A stretch of DNA of 64,000 nt from Gluconobacter sp. Gdi (GTDB taxonomy: Bacteria; Pseudomonadota; Alphaproteobacteria; Acetobacterales; Acetobacteraceae), in NCBI RefSeq assembly GCF_014132155.1, contig NZ_BLJQ01000004.1:62001-126000 (forward strand), read 5' to 3'. Numbering within the stretch: the first letter of the stretch is position 1; every line of letters starts with the position of its first letter. Both the position numbers and the translations under genes were made by a program. The notes under the pieces are model-generated. The model had not been told where the DNA came from. It searched no databases and was given only the letters and a program-made list of their open reading frames with translations. Of the stretch, positions 9,070 to 18,958 are shown piece after piece.

Positions 9070-9552
9070 ATGGCCGAAAACCGCTTCGCCCCGAAAGATA
9101 TCAAGATTCTCTCCGATATTCTTGCACTGGTTCTGGCGGAGCCTTCAGGCTCTGCCCAGAATGCGCTCGAAGCCCTTCGTATACGTGCCAAACGCAACAA
9201 CCTGACAGGCGGCGCGCTCAAAAATCTTTTCACGAGCCTGGCCACTGACACTTCACGCCAGGGCGCGGCAGACCGTGAAGAGCAACTTCGGAACAGGATC
9301 TTCCAGCTTGAACGTGAGCTTCGCCAAGCACAGGGCCATATCAGGTCCGCCCAAGGCGCCCTGAGCCATATGCAAATGGAAAGCCGGGCTCTCATGACGG
9401 AAATCGCGACACAACGCGCCCAACGTCCATGGCGTTACATTACAATTGCCTTTGGGATCAGCGCGGGGCTATTGCTTGGGATCGCGACAAGCCAGTTCTA
9501 CCATAGCCTGACAGACCGGCCTCCGATTGACCGATCAGTCTACTTTCGCTGA
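9070..9552 (+). CDS. Conserved-type membrane-anchored coiled-coil protein, function unknown
   Basis: A 160-residue protein I do not recognise. The ATG at 9070, four bases after the tsaC stop, is preferred over an upstream in-frame codon. Residues 1-70 look globular with ALRIRAKRNN and LKNLF patterns. Residues ~75-115 form a heptad-rich coiled coil (LRNRIFQLERELRQAQ), and one hydrophobic helix (~132-150) precedes a short polar tail. This suggests a cytoplasmic coiled coil held at the inner membrane. It is followed after 56 bp by lptF. Confidence 0.6.
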   Translation: MAENRFAPKDIKILSDILALVLAEPSGSAQNALEALRIRAKRNNLTGGALKNLFTSLATDTSRQGAADREEQLRNRIFQLERELRQAQGHIRSAQGALSHMQMESRALMTEIATQRAQRPWRYITIAFGISAGLLLGIATSQFYHSLTDRPPIDRSVYFR

Positions 9553-9608
9553 TACCGTATTGTTTTTTTGCCTTTCTCCCGTCACAGGCTAAGGATAGAT
9601 GAAGGGCC

Positions 9609-10757
9609 ATGGCCTCTTCCCCCGGCGCTGCAAAGCGACATCTGCTGCCCCTTCTTGACCGGTACGTCCTCCGTCAGCTTGTCATTGCCCTTCTGGCACT
9701 GACGGGGGGAGCAGTCGCGCTTATCTGGCTGACGCAATCGCTGCATTTCGTCTCGATGATTGTTCAGCACGGACTGTCTCTGCGCGTCTTTTTGCAGCTT
9801 ACTTCCCTGATGTTGCCGTCCTTTGTGGCAGTCATCTTGCCGATCACGACCTTCCTCGTGATTCTCTTCACCTATCAGCGGATGTCCGGCGACCGGGAAA
9901 TGACCGTCATGCGGGCCGCTGGACGCTCCCCGTTAGAGCTGGCACGCCCTGGCCTGATCTGCGCAGGAGCCTGCGTGGGCCTGTGTTACGTTTTGACGCT
10001 TTGGCTGGCTCCGGTGTCCTATCACGCCTTCCATCGATACGAATTCCAGATCCGCAATCAGATGGCTGCTTTCCTGCTACAGGATGGAGTCTTCACCAAA
10101 GTCTCCGGCGACATGACCGTGTATGTCCGATCCCGGGATTCCAACGGGCTGCTACACGGCGTTCTGGTGGAAGATGATCGTGACCCGGATGCTCATACGA
10201 CCGTTCTGGCCGAACGGGGCACCATCGTCACCGTCAACGACAAGCCTCGCGTCGTCCTCTATAATGGCTCTCGTGAAGAAATCGACCGGCATACAGGGCG
10301 CCTGAACGTCCTGACGTTTGGCCGCAACACGATTGATCTGACATCCTCCCGCCAGAACAACCACGAGGAGCGGGATGCGTCGGAAATGCCCTTACATGAC
10401 CTCTTCCATCCAGACCCCAATGAGGTTTCCGAGCGTGACAGAGGCAAATTTGCGGTCGAAGGGTGGCATCGCCTGACCTCTCCGCTGACGGTGCTGTCCT
10501 TCGCCATGATCGGGCTGGTCGCTGTTCTCCGGGGGACGTTCTCCCGGCATGGCAACATTACCCGCCCTCTGATCGCCATTCTGACAGTTGTCGGGCTTCT
10601 TGCGCTCTCGCTCATGCTCCAGAATTTTGCTGGCCGGAACCTTGCGCTCGTTCCCCTGCTCTGGGTTGCAGCCCTTCTTCCCAGCATCATCTGTGCAGCT
10701 CTTCTGTTCGCGGAACAGTGGACCGGAACTTCGCGCCAGACTGGACGCCCTTCATGA
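9609..10757 (+). CDS. lptF: LPS export system permease LptF
   Basis: A 382-residue YjgP/YjgQ family permease, one of the two membrane subunits of the LptB2FG transporter that extracts lipopolysaccharide from the inner membrane. It begins with LLDRYVLRQLV, the usual start of the first membrane helix. A periplasmic beta-jellyroll lies roughly between residues 130 and 270 (LVEDDRDPDAHTTVLAERG), and three helices follow. The stop overlaps the start of lptG (ATGA). The ATPase lptB and lptA/lptC are not in the window. Confidence 0.93.
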   Translation: MASSPGAAKRHLLPLLDRYVLRQLVIALLALTGGAVALIWLTQSLHFVSMIVQHGLSLRVFLQLTSLMLPSFVAVILPITTFLVILFTYQRMSGDREMTVMRAAGRSPLELARPGLICAGACVGLCYVLTLWLAPVSYHAFHRYEFQIRNQMAAFLLQDGVFTKVSGDMTVYVRSRDSNGLLHGVLVEDDRDPDAHTTVLAERGTIVTVNDKPRVVLYNGSREEIDRHTGRLNVLTFGRNTIDLTSSRQNNHEERDASEMPLHDLFHPDPNEVSERDRGKFAVEGWHRLTSPLTVLSFAMIGLVAVLRGTFSRHGNITRPLIAILTVVGLLALSLMLQNFAGRNLALVPLLWVAALLPSIICAALLFAEQWTGTSRQTGRPS

Positions 10758-11941
10758 AATCAACGACTGACGGGTATCGCAGCTGGTTTTCCACGCTCCT
10801 GCACACCCTGAGACCGCAGGAAACCGAAGTCGGGTTTTCCACGACATTAGCGATCTACATCGCACGCCATTTCACCCTGAACACGCTTTCGATGGTTCTG
10901 GCGCTGACAGGGCTTGTGTCCCTGTTCGACTTCATTGATCTGCTCAGACGCGCCGCCACCCGTCCCAATGTGCCAACGAGCCTTATTCTTGAAATCGCAG
11001 GCCTGCACATTCCGTATTACGTCATTTATGTGCTGCCTTTCGGTATTCTGCTCGGCGGGATTGTCTGTTTTTCGCGTCTGACACGCTCGTCCGAACTTAT
11101 CGTCGCCAGAGCTGCGGGCATCTCTGCCTGGCAGTTTCTTGCCAGCCCCTTGGCTTGCGCGCTCCTGATCGGTCTGTTCACAACCACCGGCATCTCGGCC
11201 CTCTCCTCCTCAATGTATCGGCAGGCAGAACTTCTGGATCAGTCTTACCTACGGACAGGCGGTGGAGTTCTGACGCTAAAGGGGGGCGAGCTCTGGCTCA
11301 GACAGGCCGATGAAGGGCTGACACCGCATGGCGTTGCCATTCTACACGCCCAGAACGTCAAGCTTGCGCAAGACACGCTCGATGTTTCAGGCGTGACCAT
11401 TTTCCGTCTGGATGACCGTGATCGGCTGATCGTACGCGTCGAAGCACCGACTGGAACGCTCGCCCACCAGCAGTGGAACCTGAATGATTCGTCCTTGCTT
11501 CATCCAGACCATCTGCCCGAGAAAGTCGGAACCCTGACCCTTCCTTCCGACCTTACGGTTGACCGCATTCAGGAAAGTTTCGCGTCCCCCGATACGCTCT
11601 CGGTCTTTGCTCTACCCGGCTTTATCTCCCTTCTGGAGCGTTCCGGTTTCCCTTCAATTCGGCACAGGTTACATTTCCAATCGCTTCTGGCTCTTCCCAT
11701 CCTTGCTGGTACAATGGCATTGGTGTCCGCAGGGTTTTCGATGCGTCCCGCACGACGCGGCGGAGTGGCCCGGATGCTGGGATCGGGAATTGCTGCAGGC
11801 TTTGCGCTCTTCACGATCTCGAAAGTGGCTGAACAGTTTGGTGAATCTGGCGCTTTGCCGCCGGTTCTTGCCGCATGGGCGCCCACGGGCGCAGGGCTTT
11901 GCCTTGCGGTCGCGCTTTTGCTGCACATGGAGGATGGTTGA
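10754..11941 (+). CDS. lptG: LPS export system permease LptG
   Basis: A 395-residue partner of LptF with the same fold: an N-terminal helix block (TLAIYIARHFTLNTLSMV), a periplasmic jellyroll domain near residues 140-270 and C-terminal helices. The start at 10754 (ATGAAATCA) overlaps the lptF stop. The same frame is open far upstream into lptF, but that part is a shadow. The stop overlaps the lptD start (TGATG), so lptF-lptG-lptD are coupled. Confidence 0.93.
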   Translation: MKSTTDGYRSWFSTLLHTLRPQETEVGFSTTLAIYIARHFTLNTLSMVLALTGLVSLFDFIDLLRRAATRPNVPTSLILEIAGLHIPYYVIYVLPFGILLGGIVCFSRLTRSSELIVARAAGISAWQFLASPLACALLIGLFTTTGISALSSSMYRQAELLDQSYLRTGGGVLTLKGGELWLRQADEGLTPHGVAILHAQNVKLAQDTLDVSGVTIFRLDDRDRLIVRVEAPTGTLAHQQWNLNDSSLLHPDHLPEKVGTLTLPSDLTVDRIQESFASPDTLSVFALPGFISLLERSGFPSIRHRLHFQSLLALPILAGTMALVSAGFSMRPARRGGVARMLGSGIAAGFALFTISKVAEQFGESGALPPVLAAWAPTGAGLCLAVALLLHMEDG

Positions 11942-14259
11942 TGTCGGTGCCCCGGTGGCTCCCAAAACGCGCCCGCAGATGCGTCTCTCTTGCAGGCGTC
12001 GCCCTGACGGGAACTGCGCTCGTGGCGCCGCAGGACATGTTTGCCAATACGATGCAGCGGGACAATTCGCATATCATCGTCATCGGTAAGCCGACGTCCG
12101 AGCATGACCCCCTCACCTATCTGGCTGACAGCGAAAGCTACGCAAAGAACGGTCTGGTCACATGGGAAGGCAATGTCCGCATCTGGCAGGGCGATCACGC
12201 CCTCCGTGCGGACAAGATCACCTATGACCGGAATACGGGCGTTCTGGCAGCGCGCGGCCATGTCGCCATCATGGAGCCGGATGGCAGCACAACCTATGCC
12301 GCCTATATGGAATTCAGCCATGGCATGCATGACGGCATCGGCACGTCCATCTACATGCAGATGCAGGACAATGCGAAGCTGGCTGGCAACGGCATGCGTC
12401 GAACCAATGGTCTGATCAATGATCTGTCACATGCCGTCTATACGGCCTGCAAGATCTGCGAAACGAACCCTGACGCTCCCCCGTTCTGGCAGTTTCAGGC
12501 ATACGGTGCGACGCAGGATGCCCAGCACAAGCGCATCGAGTTCAACCATGCCTGGTTGAAAATGCTCGGCCTTCCAGTGTTCTATTTCCCGTTTTTCTCG
12601 ATGTCTGATCCTTCGGTCAAACGGCAGAGCGGCTTCCTGATGGCCGGCATCAGCCCGCATGACCGCTATCTTGGAACGTATTTCACACTTCCATATTTCT
12701 GGGCCATTGACGACAGTCAGGACCTCACCGTTCGTGGGCTGGTCTCCACAAAGACAGGCCCGGAAATCACCAGCGAATATCGTCGCCGTTTCAACTTTGG
12801 TACGCTGGATATTACTGCCGGTGGCGCATACGACACCAACCGAGAGAGCCGTTACGTCAACACGTTCGGCAACAACGTTAATTCCTCAGGCGAATACGGC
12901 CTGCAGGGCTACGTGTTCGGTCAGGGCAATTTCGCGATCAACAAGCATTGGCAGGCAGGCATCAACGTCAATCTGGCGACGTCTGCCAACTACATGCGAG
13001 ATTACCGCGTTCCTGGTTATGGTCAGGAATCGCTCAACTCGAACGTCTATCTTGAAGGCTACGGCGTAGGCGCCTACGCCCGCCTCGACGCGCAGGCCTA
13101 TCAGGGTCTGAACCAGGGCGTCATTCAGAACTCTGAACTGCCATGGGCGCTCCCGCGCTTCACCTATGCCTATCAGGGCCAGCCTGATGCGCTCGGCGGC
13201 CGTTTCAGTATGAACACCACCGACTTTGACGTCTTCCGTTCCAAGGGTGTGTCTGATCAGCGTGGTCAGCTCCAGATGCAGTGGGACCGTCCATTCCACA
13301 ACAGTCTTGGCCAGCAGTGGCTTGTAACAGCCCGACTGGACTCAAACGTCTATCGCGCCACCAGTCTGGCACAGCAGCCAACCTATTACGCTGTTGGCGG
13401 TACAAAAGTCACCGGGCAGGTTCTGCCGACAATTGCCGTCAAGATGAACTGGCCGTTTCTCAGGTCTTTTGCCCGCGGACGGGGCACGCAGATCCTTGAG
13501 CCGATTGTCCAGCTGATTGCCGCCCCTAATACCGGCAACTCTTCCAACAGCAATATGCCGAATGAAGACAGCCTGACGTACGAGTTCACCGATACAACCA
13601 TGTTCTCCCTAAACCGCTATTCCGGAACAGATCGCCTTGACGGTGGTCTGCGCGGCAATATTGGCGTTCATCAGAGCTGGACGTGGAACGGCCATTCCAT
13701 TGACATGCTGGTGGGTGAAAGCATCCAGGAGCACATCACGAAGAACCGTATTCCGTATTCCGGGCTGGATCATCATCTTTCGGACCCGGTTGGCCGTGTG
13801 CGTTTCACACCCAATAAATACCTCGATGTGACGGCTCGCGGCCGTTACAATCCATGGACACACCAGCTGGACTACGGCGAAGGCCTGTTCAGCGCCGGCA
13901 TTCCAGCTTTGCGCTTCAGTGCAGGCTATCTCTATGCCCCAGTAACACCGTATTATTACTACGCTACCAATTATCGTGAGAGCGGCGTAAATTCGCCTTA
14001 TCTGGTCAAAACGAACGAAATCACAGGAAGCGTGGCCACTCACTGGCGTAATTATCATGCCTCCGGCTTCTTCCGGCGCAGCCTGTCCCGGAAACAGTTC
14101 GTCGCAAACGGGGGAGACATTGGGTATTCCAACGACTGCTTCGGGCTGGATATCATGTATATCAAACAGTACACACGGATCGGCGGCGAGCAGCGGAACA
14201 CCACTGTGATGTTCAACTTCACGTTCAAAACGATCGGCACTTTCGGAATTAACGGCTGA
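11941..14259 (+). CDS. lptD: LPS assembly outer-membrane protein LptD
   Basis: A 772-residue outer-membrane LPS translocon. An N-terminal signal segment (~1-35) is followed by an OstA/LptA-like domain (ITYDRNTGVLAARGHV, ~residues 95-115) and a long beta-barrel region with many aromatic-rich strands. A CKIC pair near residue 171 and a DCFGLD cysteine near residue 733 match positions used for LptD disulfides in other Gram-negatives. The ATG at 11941 overlaps the lptG stop. The neighbouring surA encodes its usual chaperone, so transporter, barrel and folding factor are made together. Confidence 0.93.
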   Translation: MSVPRWLPKRARRCVSLAGVALTGTALVAPQDMFANTMQRDNSHIIVIGKPTSEHDPLTYLADSESYAKNGLVTWEGNVRIWQGDHALRADKITYDRNTGVLAARGHVAIMEPDGSTTYAAYMEFSHGMHDGIGTSIYMQMQDNAKLAGNGMRRTNGLINDLSHAVYTACKICETNPDAPPFWQFQAYGATQDAQHKRIEFNHAWLKMLGLPVFYFPFFSMSDPSVKRQSGFLMAGISPHDRYLGTYFTLPYFWAIDDSQDLTVRGLVSTKTGPEITSEYRRRFNFGTLDITAGGAYDTNRESRYVNTFGNNVNSSGEYGLQGYVFGQGNFAINKHWQAGINVNLATSANYMRDYRVPGYGQESLNSNVYLEGYGVGAYARLDAQAYQGLNQGVIQNSELPWALPRFTYAYQGQPDALGGRFSMNTTDFDVFRSKGVSDQRGQLQMQWDRPFHNSLGQQWLVTARLDSNVYRATSLAQQPTYYAVGGTKVTGQVLPTIAVKMNWPFLRSFARGRGTQILEPIVQLIAAPNTGNSSNSNMPNEDSLTYEFTDTTMFSLNRYSGTDRLDGGLRGNIGVHQSWTWNGHSIDMLVGESIQEHITKNRIPYSGLDHHLSDPVGRVRFTPNKYLDVTARGRYNPWTHQLDYGEGLFSAGIPALRFSAGYLYAPVTPYYYYATNYRESGVNSPYLVKTNEITGSVATHWRNYHASGFFRRSLSRKQFVANGGDIGYSNDCFGLDIMYIKQYTRIGGEQRNTTVMFNFTFKTIGTFGING

Positions 14260-14261
14260 GC

Positions 14262-15620
14262 ATGTTCAAGACCCATCGCATCGCATCTACTGCCCTGGTT
14301 GCCCTGCTGGCCTTCTCTGCGGCGGTTCCAACCGCTGTGGCGCATGCTGCACCCGCCCACAAGACTGTTCCCAAAAAAGAGCAGGCACCTGTGGCCAAAC
14401 CACCCGAAGACCAGATCCTGGCTGTTATCAACGGCCAGGTCCTGACCCAGCGTGATGTGGATAACCGCGCCAAGCTGTTCGTACTTTCCACAGGCCTGCC
14501 CGTCAGCCCGGATGTTATGAACCGCATGCGCGGCCAGATCATTCACCAGCTGATCGAAGAGCGCCTGAAGACCCAGGAGATGCTCAAGCGACACATCAAT
14601 GTCGAGCCTGAGCAGATTGCTGGCGCCATCAGCAACATCGAACAGCGCAACGGCATGCCCAAAAATGCCCTGCGTGACCGCCTCGCGTCTGACGGCGTTT
14701 CCCTGACGACGCTGATCGATCAGATTCGTGTGCAGATTGGCTGGATGCAGGTCCTGCGTGAACAGTTGGGCGAAGGGGGGCGCATTACAGCCACCCAGAT
14801 CGCGCAGCGTGAGCAGGCCCTTCAGGCTGAGCAGGGTCGCGCGCAGTACATGATGAGCGAAATTTTCGTTCCTGTTGCTGACCCTCGCCACGATGAAAAC
14901 GAACTCACGTTCACACGCACCATCATCTCCCAGCTTCGCGAAGGGGCTCCCTTCCCGATTGTTGCCGCCCAGTTCTCGCAGGCACAGTCTGCTCTGGATG
15001 GTGGTTCCATGGGGTGGGTACAGGAAGACAGCCTCGATCCACAGGTCGTGAATGTCGTTCGGCAGATGCCGATTGGCGCTATTTCCAATCCGATCCAGGT
15101 TGCAGGCGGCTTTGTCATTGCAACGGTGCAGGCCAAGCGCGTCGTCGGCAAGCAGATGGGCACGCTCGTTGCCCTGCGTCAGGCATTCTTCCCGTTCGAT
15201 GCACCACTGAACCCGCAAAATCCGACCCCTCAGCAGCAGGCAGCTCTTCAGAAGGCGACACATGCTGTGGAAACGATCCATAGCTGCGACGCAATAGAGG
15301 CTCTCAACAAGTCTCTTGGGGAGAAGCGTCCCAGCAACCCCGGCACGCAGATCCTGGAACGCCTCGCCCCTCAGATGCGCTCCATCATCGAGCCTCTACC
15401 AGTCAACAAAGTCAGTCGCCCTCTGGTCTCCATGGATGGCATAGCCCTGTTAATGGTCTGTGATCGCCAGCAGAAAAATCTGGCACAGCAGACACCGGGT
15501 GAAATTGCCGATCAGCTCATGAACGAGCGCGTTGAACAGGCTTCCCGTCAGCTCCAGCGGGATCTGCAGCGTCGGTCCATCATCGATATACGCCCTGCCG
15601 CAAAACCGGCTCTTAACTGA
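14262..15620 (+). CDS. surA: Periplasmic chaperone / peptidyl-prolyl isomerase SurA
   Basis: A 452-residue periplasmic folding factor for outer-membrane proteins. It has a signal peptide (~1-29, ending AHA), a SurA N-terminal domain (ILAVINGQVLTQRDVD through LIEERLKTQEML) and one clear parvulin PPIase domain near residues 195-290 (SEIFVPV through SALDGGSMGWV). The C-terminal half is long and less conserved; a second parvulin domain is not obvious. It follows lptD after two bases and is followed one base later by rsmA. Confidence 0.9.
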   Translation: MFKTHRIASTALVALLAFSAAVPTAVAHAAPAHKTVPKKEQAPVAKPPEDQILAVINGQVLTQRDVDNRAKLFVLSTGLPVSPDVMNRMRGQIIHQLIEERLKTQEMLKRHINVEPEQIAGAISNIEQRNGMPKNALRDRLASDGVSLTTLIDQIRVQIGWMQVLREQLGEGGRITATQIAQREQALQAEQGRAQYMMSEIFVPVADPRHDENELTFTRTIISQLREGAPFPIVAAQFSQAQSALDGGSMGWVQEDSLDPQVVNVVRQMPIGAISNPIQVAGGFVIATVQAKRVVGKQMGTLVALRQAFFPFDAPLNPQNPTPQQQAALQKATHAVETIHSCDAIEALNKSLGEKRPSNPGTQILERLAPQMRSIIEPLPVNKVSRPLVSMDGIALLMVCDRQQKNLAQQTPGEIADQLMNERVEQASRQLQRDLQRRSIIDIRPAAKPALN

Positions 15621-15621
15621 C

Positions 15622-16440
15622 GTGAGCCTTCCTTCTCTGAAAGAGTCCATTCAGGCTTATGGCCTGGATGCAAAGAAGTCTCTTGGTCAGCACTTTCTTC
15701 TGGATCCCGGAATTTGTGCTCGGATCGTCGCCTTGGGCGGCGATCTGACAGGGCGAAGCGTTGTTGAAATCGGACCCGGCCCTGGTGGTCTGACACGAGC
15801 TTTGCTCGATAGTCCTGCAAGCCGCGTCGATGCTGTGGAAATTGACGAACGTGCCTGGCCACTGCTCGAAGAGCTCGCCGGGCACTATCCGGATCGTCTT
15901 CATATTATCCGGCAGGATGCCCTGAAACTGGATGCCGCAAGCCTTGCGCCTGCTCCCAGACAGATCATTGCGAACCTGCCTTACAATGTCGCCACTCCCC
16001 TTCTTGTGGGCTGGTTGAGGCAGGCCCATGCGTGGGAACGCCTGTCCCTGATGTTCCAGCTTGAAGTTGCTGAACGCATCTGTGCTGAACCAGATACCTC
16101 CGCTTACGGGCGGCTGGCTGTGCTGGCCCAATGGTGCGCGTCCTGCTCCGTGGCTCTGCGCATTCCACCGGGGGCATTTTCCCCGCCACCAAAGGTTCAT
16201 TCTGCCGTTGCAGTCCTGATCCCGCACGCAGAGCAGCCTGCACCAGAGCTTTTCCGAGCGATGGAGCGCGTCACAGCCGCCGCGTTCGGACAGCGCCGCA
16301 AGATGCTACGTTCATCTCTCAAATCGATTGGCGGGGAAGCACTTCTGGACGCTGCGGGCATTGAGCCGACACGCCGGGCTGAAACCCTGAGCGTTGCAGA
16401 ATTTGGCCGCCTTGCAGAGCTGCATCTTGCCCGCTCCTAA
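15622..16440 (+). CDS. rsmA: 16S rRNA dimethyladenosine transferase (KsgA)
   Basis: A 272-residue SAM-dependent methyltransferase that dimethylates two adjacent adenosines near the 3' end of 16S rRNA. Visible motifs are KKSLGQHFLLD, the SAM-binding VEIGPGPGGLT and the catalytic NLPYNVATPL. The GTG at 15622, one base after the surA stop, is the likely start (VSLPSLKES); a longer open frame upstream overlaps surA. In many proteobacteria pdxA lies between surA and rsmA; here it is absent. Confidence 0.93.
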   Translation: MSLPSLKESIQAYGLDAKKSLGQHFLLDPGICARIVALGGDLTGRSVVEIGPGPGGLTRALLDSPASRVDAVEIDERAWPLLEELAGHYPDRLHIIRQDALKLDAASLAPAPRQIIANLPYNVATPLLVGWLRQAHAWERLSLMFQLEVAERICAEPDTSAYGRLAVLAQWCASCSVALRIPPGAFSPPPKVHSAVAVLIPHAEQPAPELFRAMERVTAAAFGQRRKMLRSSLKSIGGEALLDAAGIEPTRRAETLSVAEFGRLAELHLARS

Positions 16441-16996
16441 GAACCTTCCCCGCTGTCGCTGGGCCGTAACAGACCCTCTTCTTCGCCAGTATCATGACGA
16501 AGAATGGGGCGTTCCGATCCGTGATAGCCGAGAGCTGTGGGAGACTCTCGTTCTGGAAAGCTTTCAAGCTGGCTTGTCCTGGGCGATTGTTTTGAAAAGA
16601 CGAGAAGGTTTTCGAAAGGCCTTCGCCAACTTCGATCCTGAAAAAGTAGCGCTCTTTACGGAACAGGATATCGACCGCCTCATGCAGGATCCCGGCATCA
16701 TCCGGGCCCGTGCCAAGATCAAAGCCACCATAGGCAATGCACAGGCCTATCTGGCCATGCAGGCACGAGGCGAAGACCTTGCAGGTTTCATTGCATCATT
16801 GGTTCCTGATGCTCCGGTTTACAATTCAACCGGAGCAGTATTGGCGCAGTCACCTCTTTCAGTAACTGTGTCCAAGGCTTTGAAAGCCCGGGGCTTTCGC
16901 TTCGTTGGCCCTGTCATCGTGTATGCCTGGATGCAGGCCGTGGGTCTGATCCACGATCATGACCCATCCTGCTTTCGCTACACACCCCAAGTATAA
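16427..16996 (+). CDS. tag: DNA-3-methyladenine glycosylase I
   Basis: A ~189-residue base-excision repair enzyme removing 3-methyladenine. It shows the family start RCRWAVTDPLLRQYHDEEWG in shortened form (Cys and His zinc ligands), the ESFQAGLSW block, and the C-terminal HDHDPSCF with the remaining His and Cys ligands. There is no ATG before the conserved part: TTG codons at 16394, 16403, 16412 and 16427 are possible. I chose 16427 because it gives the usual short N-terminus. It overlaps the end of rsmA and ends four bases from the convergent cfa gene. Confidence 0.88.
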   Translation: MPAPKNLPRCRWAVTDPLLRQYHDEEWGVPIRDSRELWETLVLESFQAGLSWAIVLKRREGFRKAFANFDPEKVALFTEQDIDRLMQDPGIIRARAKIKATIGNAQAYLAMQARGEDLAGFIASLVPDAPVYNSTGAVLAQSPLSVTVSKALKARGFRFVGPVIVYAWMQAVGLIHDHDPSCFRYTPQV

Positions 16997-17000
16997 AAAC

Positions 17001-18221
17001 TCAGACTGCGCTTTTTGCGCGCTCATTCTCAAACATGTAATCACGCGTCAAAGGCACGGCATCCACAGATCGTGTTAACTGAAGCTGAAAATTCATGTGC
17101 CCCTGCACACGGAACGCCAGTTCGCTCCCAACAAGATACAATTCAAACATCCGCACAAAGCGCTCGTCATACAGATCTATGATTTTCTGTCGGTTCGCAT
17201 CAAAGCGCTTACGCCATTCTGCAATTGTCTTGGCATAGTGCAGACGCAGAACTTCGCAGTCTGTCATCCAGAGACCGGTGCGCTCAATAGCAGCTAGCGT
17301 CTCGCTTAAAGACGGAGAATATCCTCCGGGGAAGATGTATTTCTGAAGCCACGCATTGGTGGTTCCCGGCCCATCCGTCCGACCGATCGAGTGGATTAAA
17401 GCCACCCCATCCGGCTTCAAACATTCCTTAATTCCGCGAAAATAGCGCTCAAATTGCGGTTGCCCAACGTGCTCGAACATTCCGACTGACACGACACGAT
17501 CGAACTCGTGATGAACATTCCGATAGTCCATGAGCTCGAAACGGACCTGCCTTTCAAGTCCCTCTGCCCGCACTCGAGCCCGCGCTTCCTCCAGTTGCTC
17601 TTTTGAAAGCGTAATACCGACAACCGTCGCGCCATAGTCTTTTGCCAGTGTCAGTGCCAGACCGCCCCAGCCGCACCCAATATCCAGAACTTCCAGTCCG
17701 GGACGGTTTAGATTGAGCTTAGCTGCAATATGTCGCTTCTTTGCGATCTGGGCTTCCTCTAGGGTCATATCCTCACGCTGGAAATACGCGCACGAATATT
17801 GGCGGTCCTTGTCGAGGAACAAGTCGTAAAGTCGACCATTCAGATCATAGTGATGCGCAACATTCCGGCAGGACCGCTTCAGGGAATTAAGTCCCTTCAA
17901 AGGTCGCAGAAGATAACGGAGTCGGTCCTCGATCTCCTCAAAAACATGGCCACCCTGCGTGATGTTCGCCATCAGAACGATCATCAGCGTCTCAAGAGTG
18001 CATCCTTCCGGCGCAAGTTCGCCAGCCATATATTCTTCGCCAAACGCCAGCCCGGAATTAATAACCAGAGAACGCTCAGCCTGTTTTGTTTTGAGATGTA
18101 AGCCTGCTTCAACGCCGGGCGTTGCCCCACGATAAGTATGTATCGTGCCGTCACTGAACGTGACTCGCAGCGTTCCAACCTGAATAAATTTCTTCAGAAC
18201 GAAATCGAGAATGGGTTTCAC
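17001..18221 (-). CDS. cfa: Cyclopropane-fatty-acyl-phospholipid synthase
   Basis: A 406-residue SAM-dependent enzyme adding a methylene bridge to unsaturated acyl chains of membrane lipids. It has the CFA signature VLDIGCGWGGLA (SAM site), YSCAYF (~residue 140) and MFEHVG. The start is taken as GTG at 18221, because a perfect AGGAGG lies nine bases upstream of it. The slightly longer frame beginning at 18242 contains that AGGAGG inside its coding part and is unlikely. It converges on tag with only four bases between the stops, leaving no room for a separate terminator. Confidence 0.92.
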   Translation of the reverse strand: MKPILDFVLKKFIQVGTLRVTFSDGTIHTYRGATPGVEAGLHLKTKQAERSLVINSGLAFGEEYMAGELAPEGCTLETLMIVLMANITQGGHVFEEIEDRLRYLLRPLKGLNSLKRSCRNVAHHYDLNGRLYDLFLDKDRQYSCAYFQREDMTLEEAQIAKKRHIAAKLNLNRPGLEVLDIGCGWGGLALTLAKDYGATVVGITLSKEQLEEARARVRAEGLERQVRFELMDYRNVHHEFDRVVSVGMFEHVGQPQFERYFRGIKECLKPDGVALIHSIGRTDGPGTTNAWLQKYIFPGGYSPSLSETLAAIERTGLWMTDCEVLRLHYAKTIAEWRKRFDANRQKIIDLYDERFVRMFELYLVGSELAFRVQGHMNFQLQLTRSVDAVPLTRDYMFENERAKSAV

Positions 18222-18298
18222 GCCTGTCTCCCTCCTGTTCACGCGTCATGACAAGACATGACACAGTCTTCAGTTTCCTGACCGGGAGAGCAGACATC

Positions 18299-18333
18299 AA
18301 AAAACCCGGCGCGGGAATACCCGGCCGGGTTTT
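18299..18333 (-). terminator. Rho-independent terminator of the rpsF-rpsR-rplI operon
   Basis: A 10-bp stem (AAAACCCGGC / GCCGGGTTTT) closes a 13-base loop with inner GC pairing. On the minus strand it is followed by a run of T. It lies about 20 bases after the rplI stop, and the cfa start is a further ~80 bases downstream. Confidence 0.85.
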
Positions 18334-18354
18334 CTGTTGGCTATGCCAGAGAAA

Positions 18355-18948
18355 TCAGCCTTCGGCTTCTTCCGTGACTGCAGATTCGGCAGCAGCTTCT
18401 TCAGCTGCGTTCTCTGCCTGCAGTTCGCCGAGGATGTTGTCATCCTCTTCTTCCACGCCAACGGCTTCGCCGCGGGCCTGGCGCTCAGCTTCTTCAGCAG
18501 AACGTGCAACGTTGACTGTCAGCGGAATGGAAACTTCCGGGTGCAGGACGATGCGGGCTTCCGTCAGGCCAAGAGACTTGATCGGGTGAGCCAGAACAAC
18601 CTGCTGACGAGCAACCGTAAGGCCAGCGTCCGTAGCAGCAACAGCGATATCACGCGTGCTGACGGAGCCGTACAGGTTGCCGCTGTCACTTGCCTGACGG
18701 ATGATGATGACAGACAGGCTGTCCATACGTTCGGCAAGACGCTCAGCTTCTTCGCGCTTCTTGATGTTCAGCGCTTCAAGCTGGGCGCGCTCCGTGTCAA
18801 AGCGCTTGCGGTTTGCGGCCGTAGCACGCATCGCCTTGCCTTGCGGAAGCAGGAAGTTACGGGCGTAACCCGGCTTCACGGAAACAAGATCGCCCATCTG
18901 GCCGAGATGCTCGACCCGCTGGAGCAGGATCAGTGCGGTCTGGGACAT
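18355..18948 (-). CDS. rplI: 50S ribosomal protein L9
   Basis: A 197-residue L9. The N-terminal domain has the classic [27 protein letters not shown] pattern (seen in parts), followed by the long connecting helix and a C-terminal RNA-binding domain. It is longer than the ~150 residues usual in enterobacteria because of an acidic, Ala/Glu-rich C-terminal tail after residue ~160, a feature often found in alphaproteobacterial L9. A GAGGAGAG ribosome site precedes the ATG. It is last in rpsF-rpsR-rplI. Confidence 0.97.
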   Translation of the reverse strand: MSQTALILLQRVEHLGQMGDLVSVKPGYARNFLLPQGKAMRATAANRKRFDTERAQLEALNIKKREEAERLAERMDSLSVIIIRQASDSGNLYGSVSTRDIAVAATDAGLTVARQQVVLAHPIKSLGLTEARIVLHPEVSIPLTVNVARSAEEAERQARGEAVGVEEEDDNILGELQAENAAEEAAAESAVTEEAEG

Positions 18949-18958
18949 GGTGCTCTCC

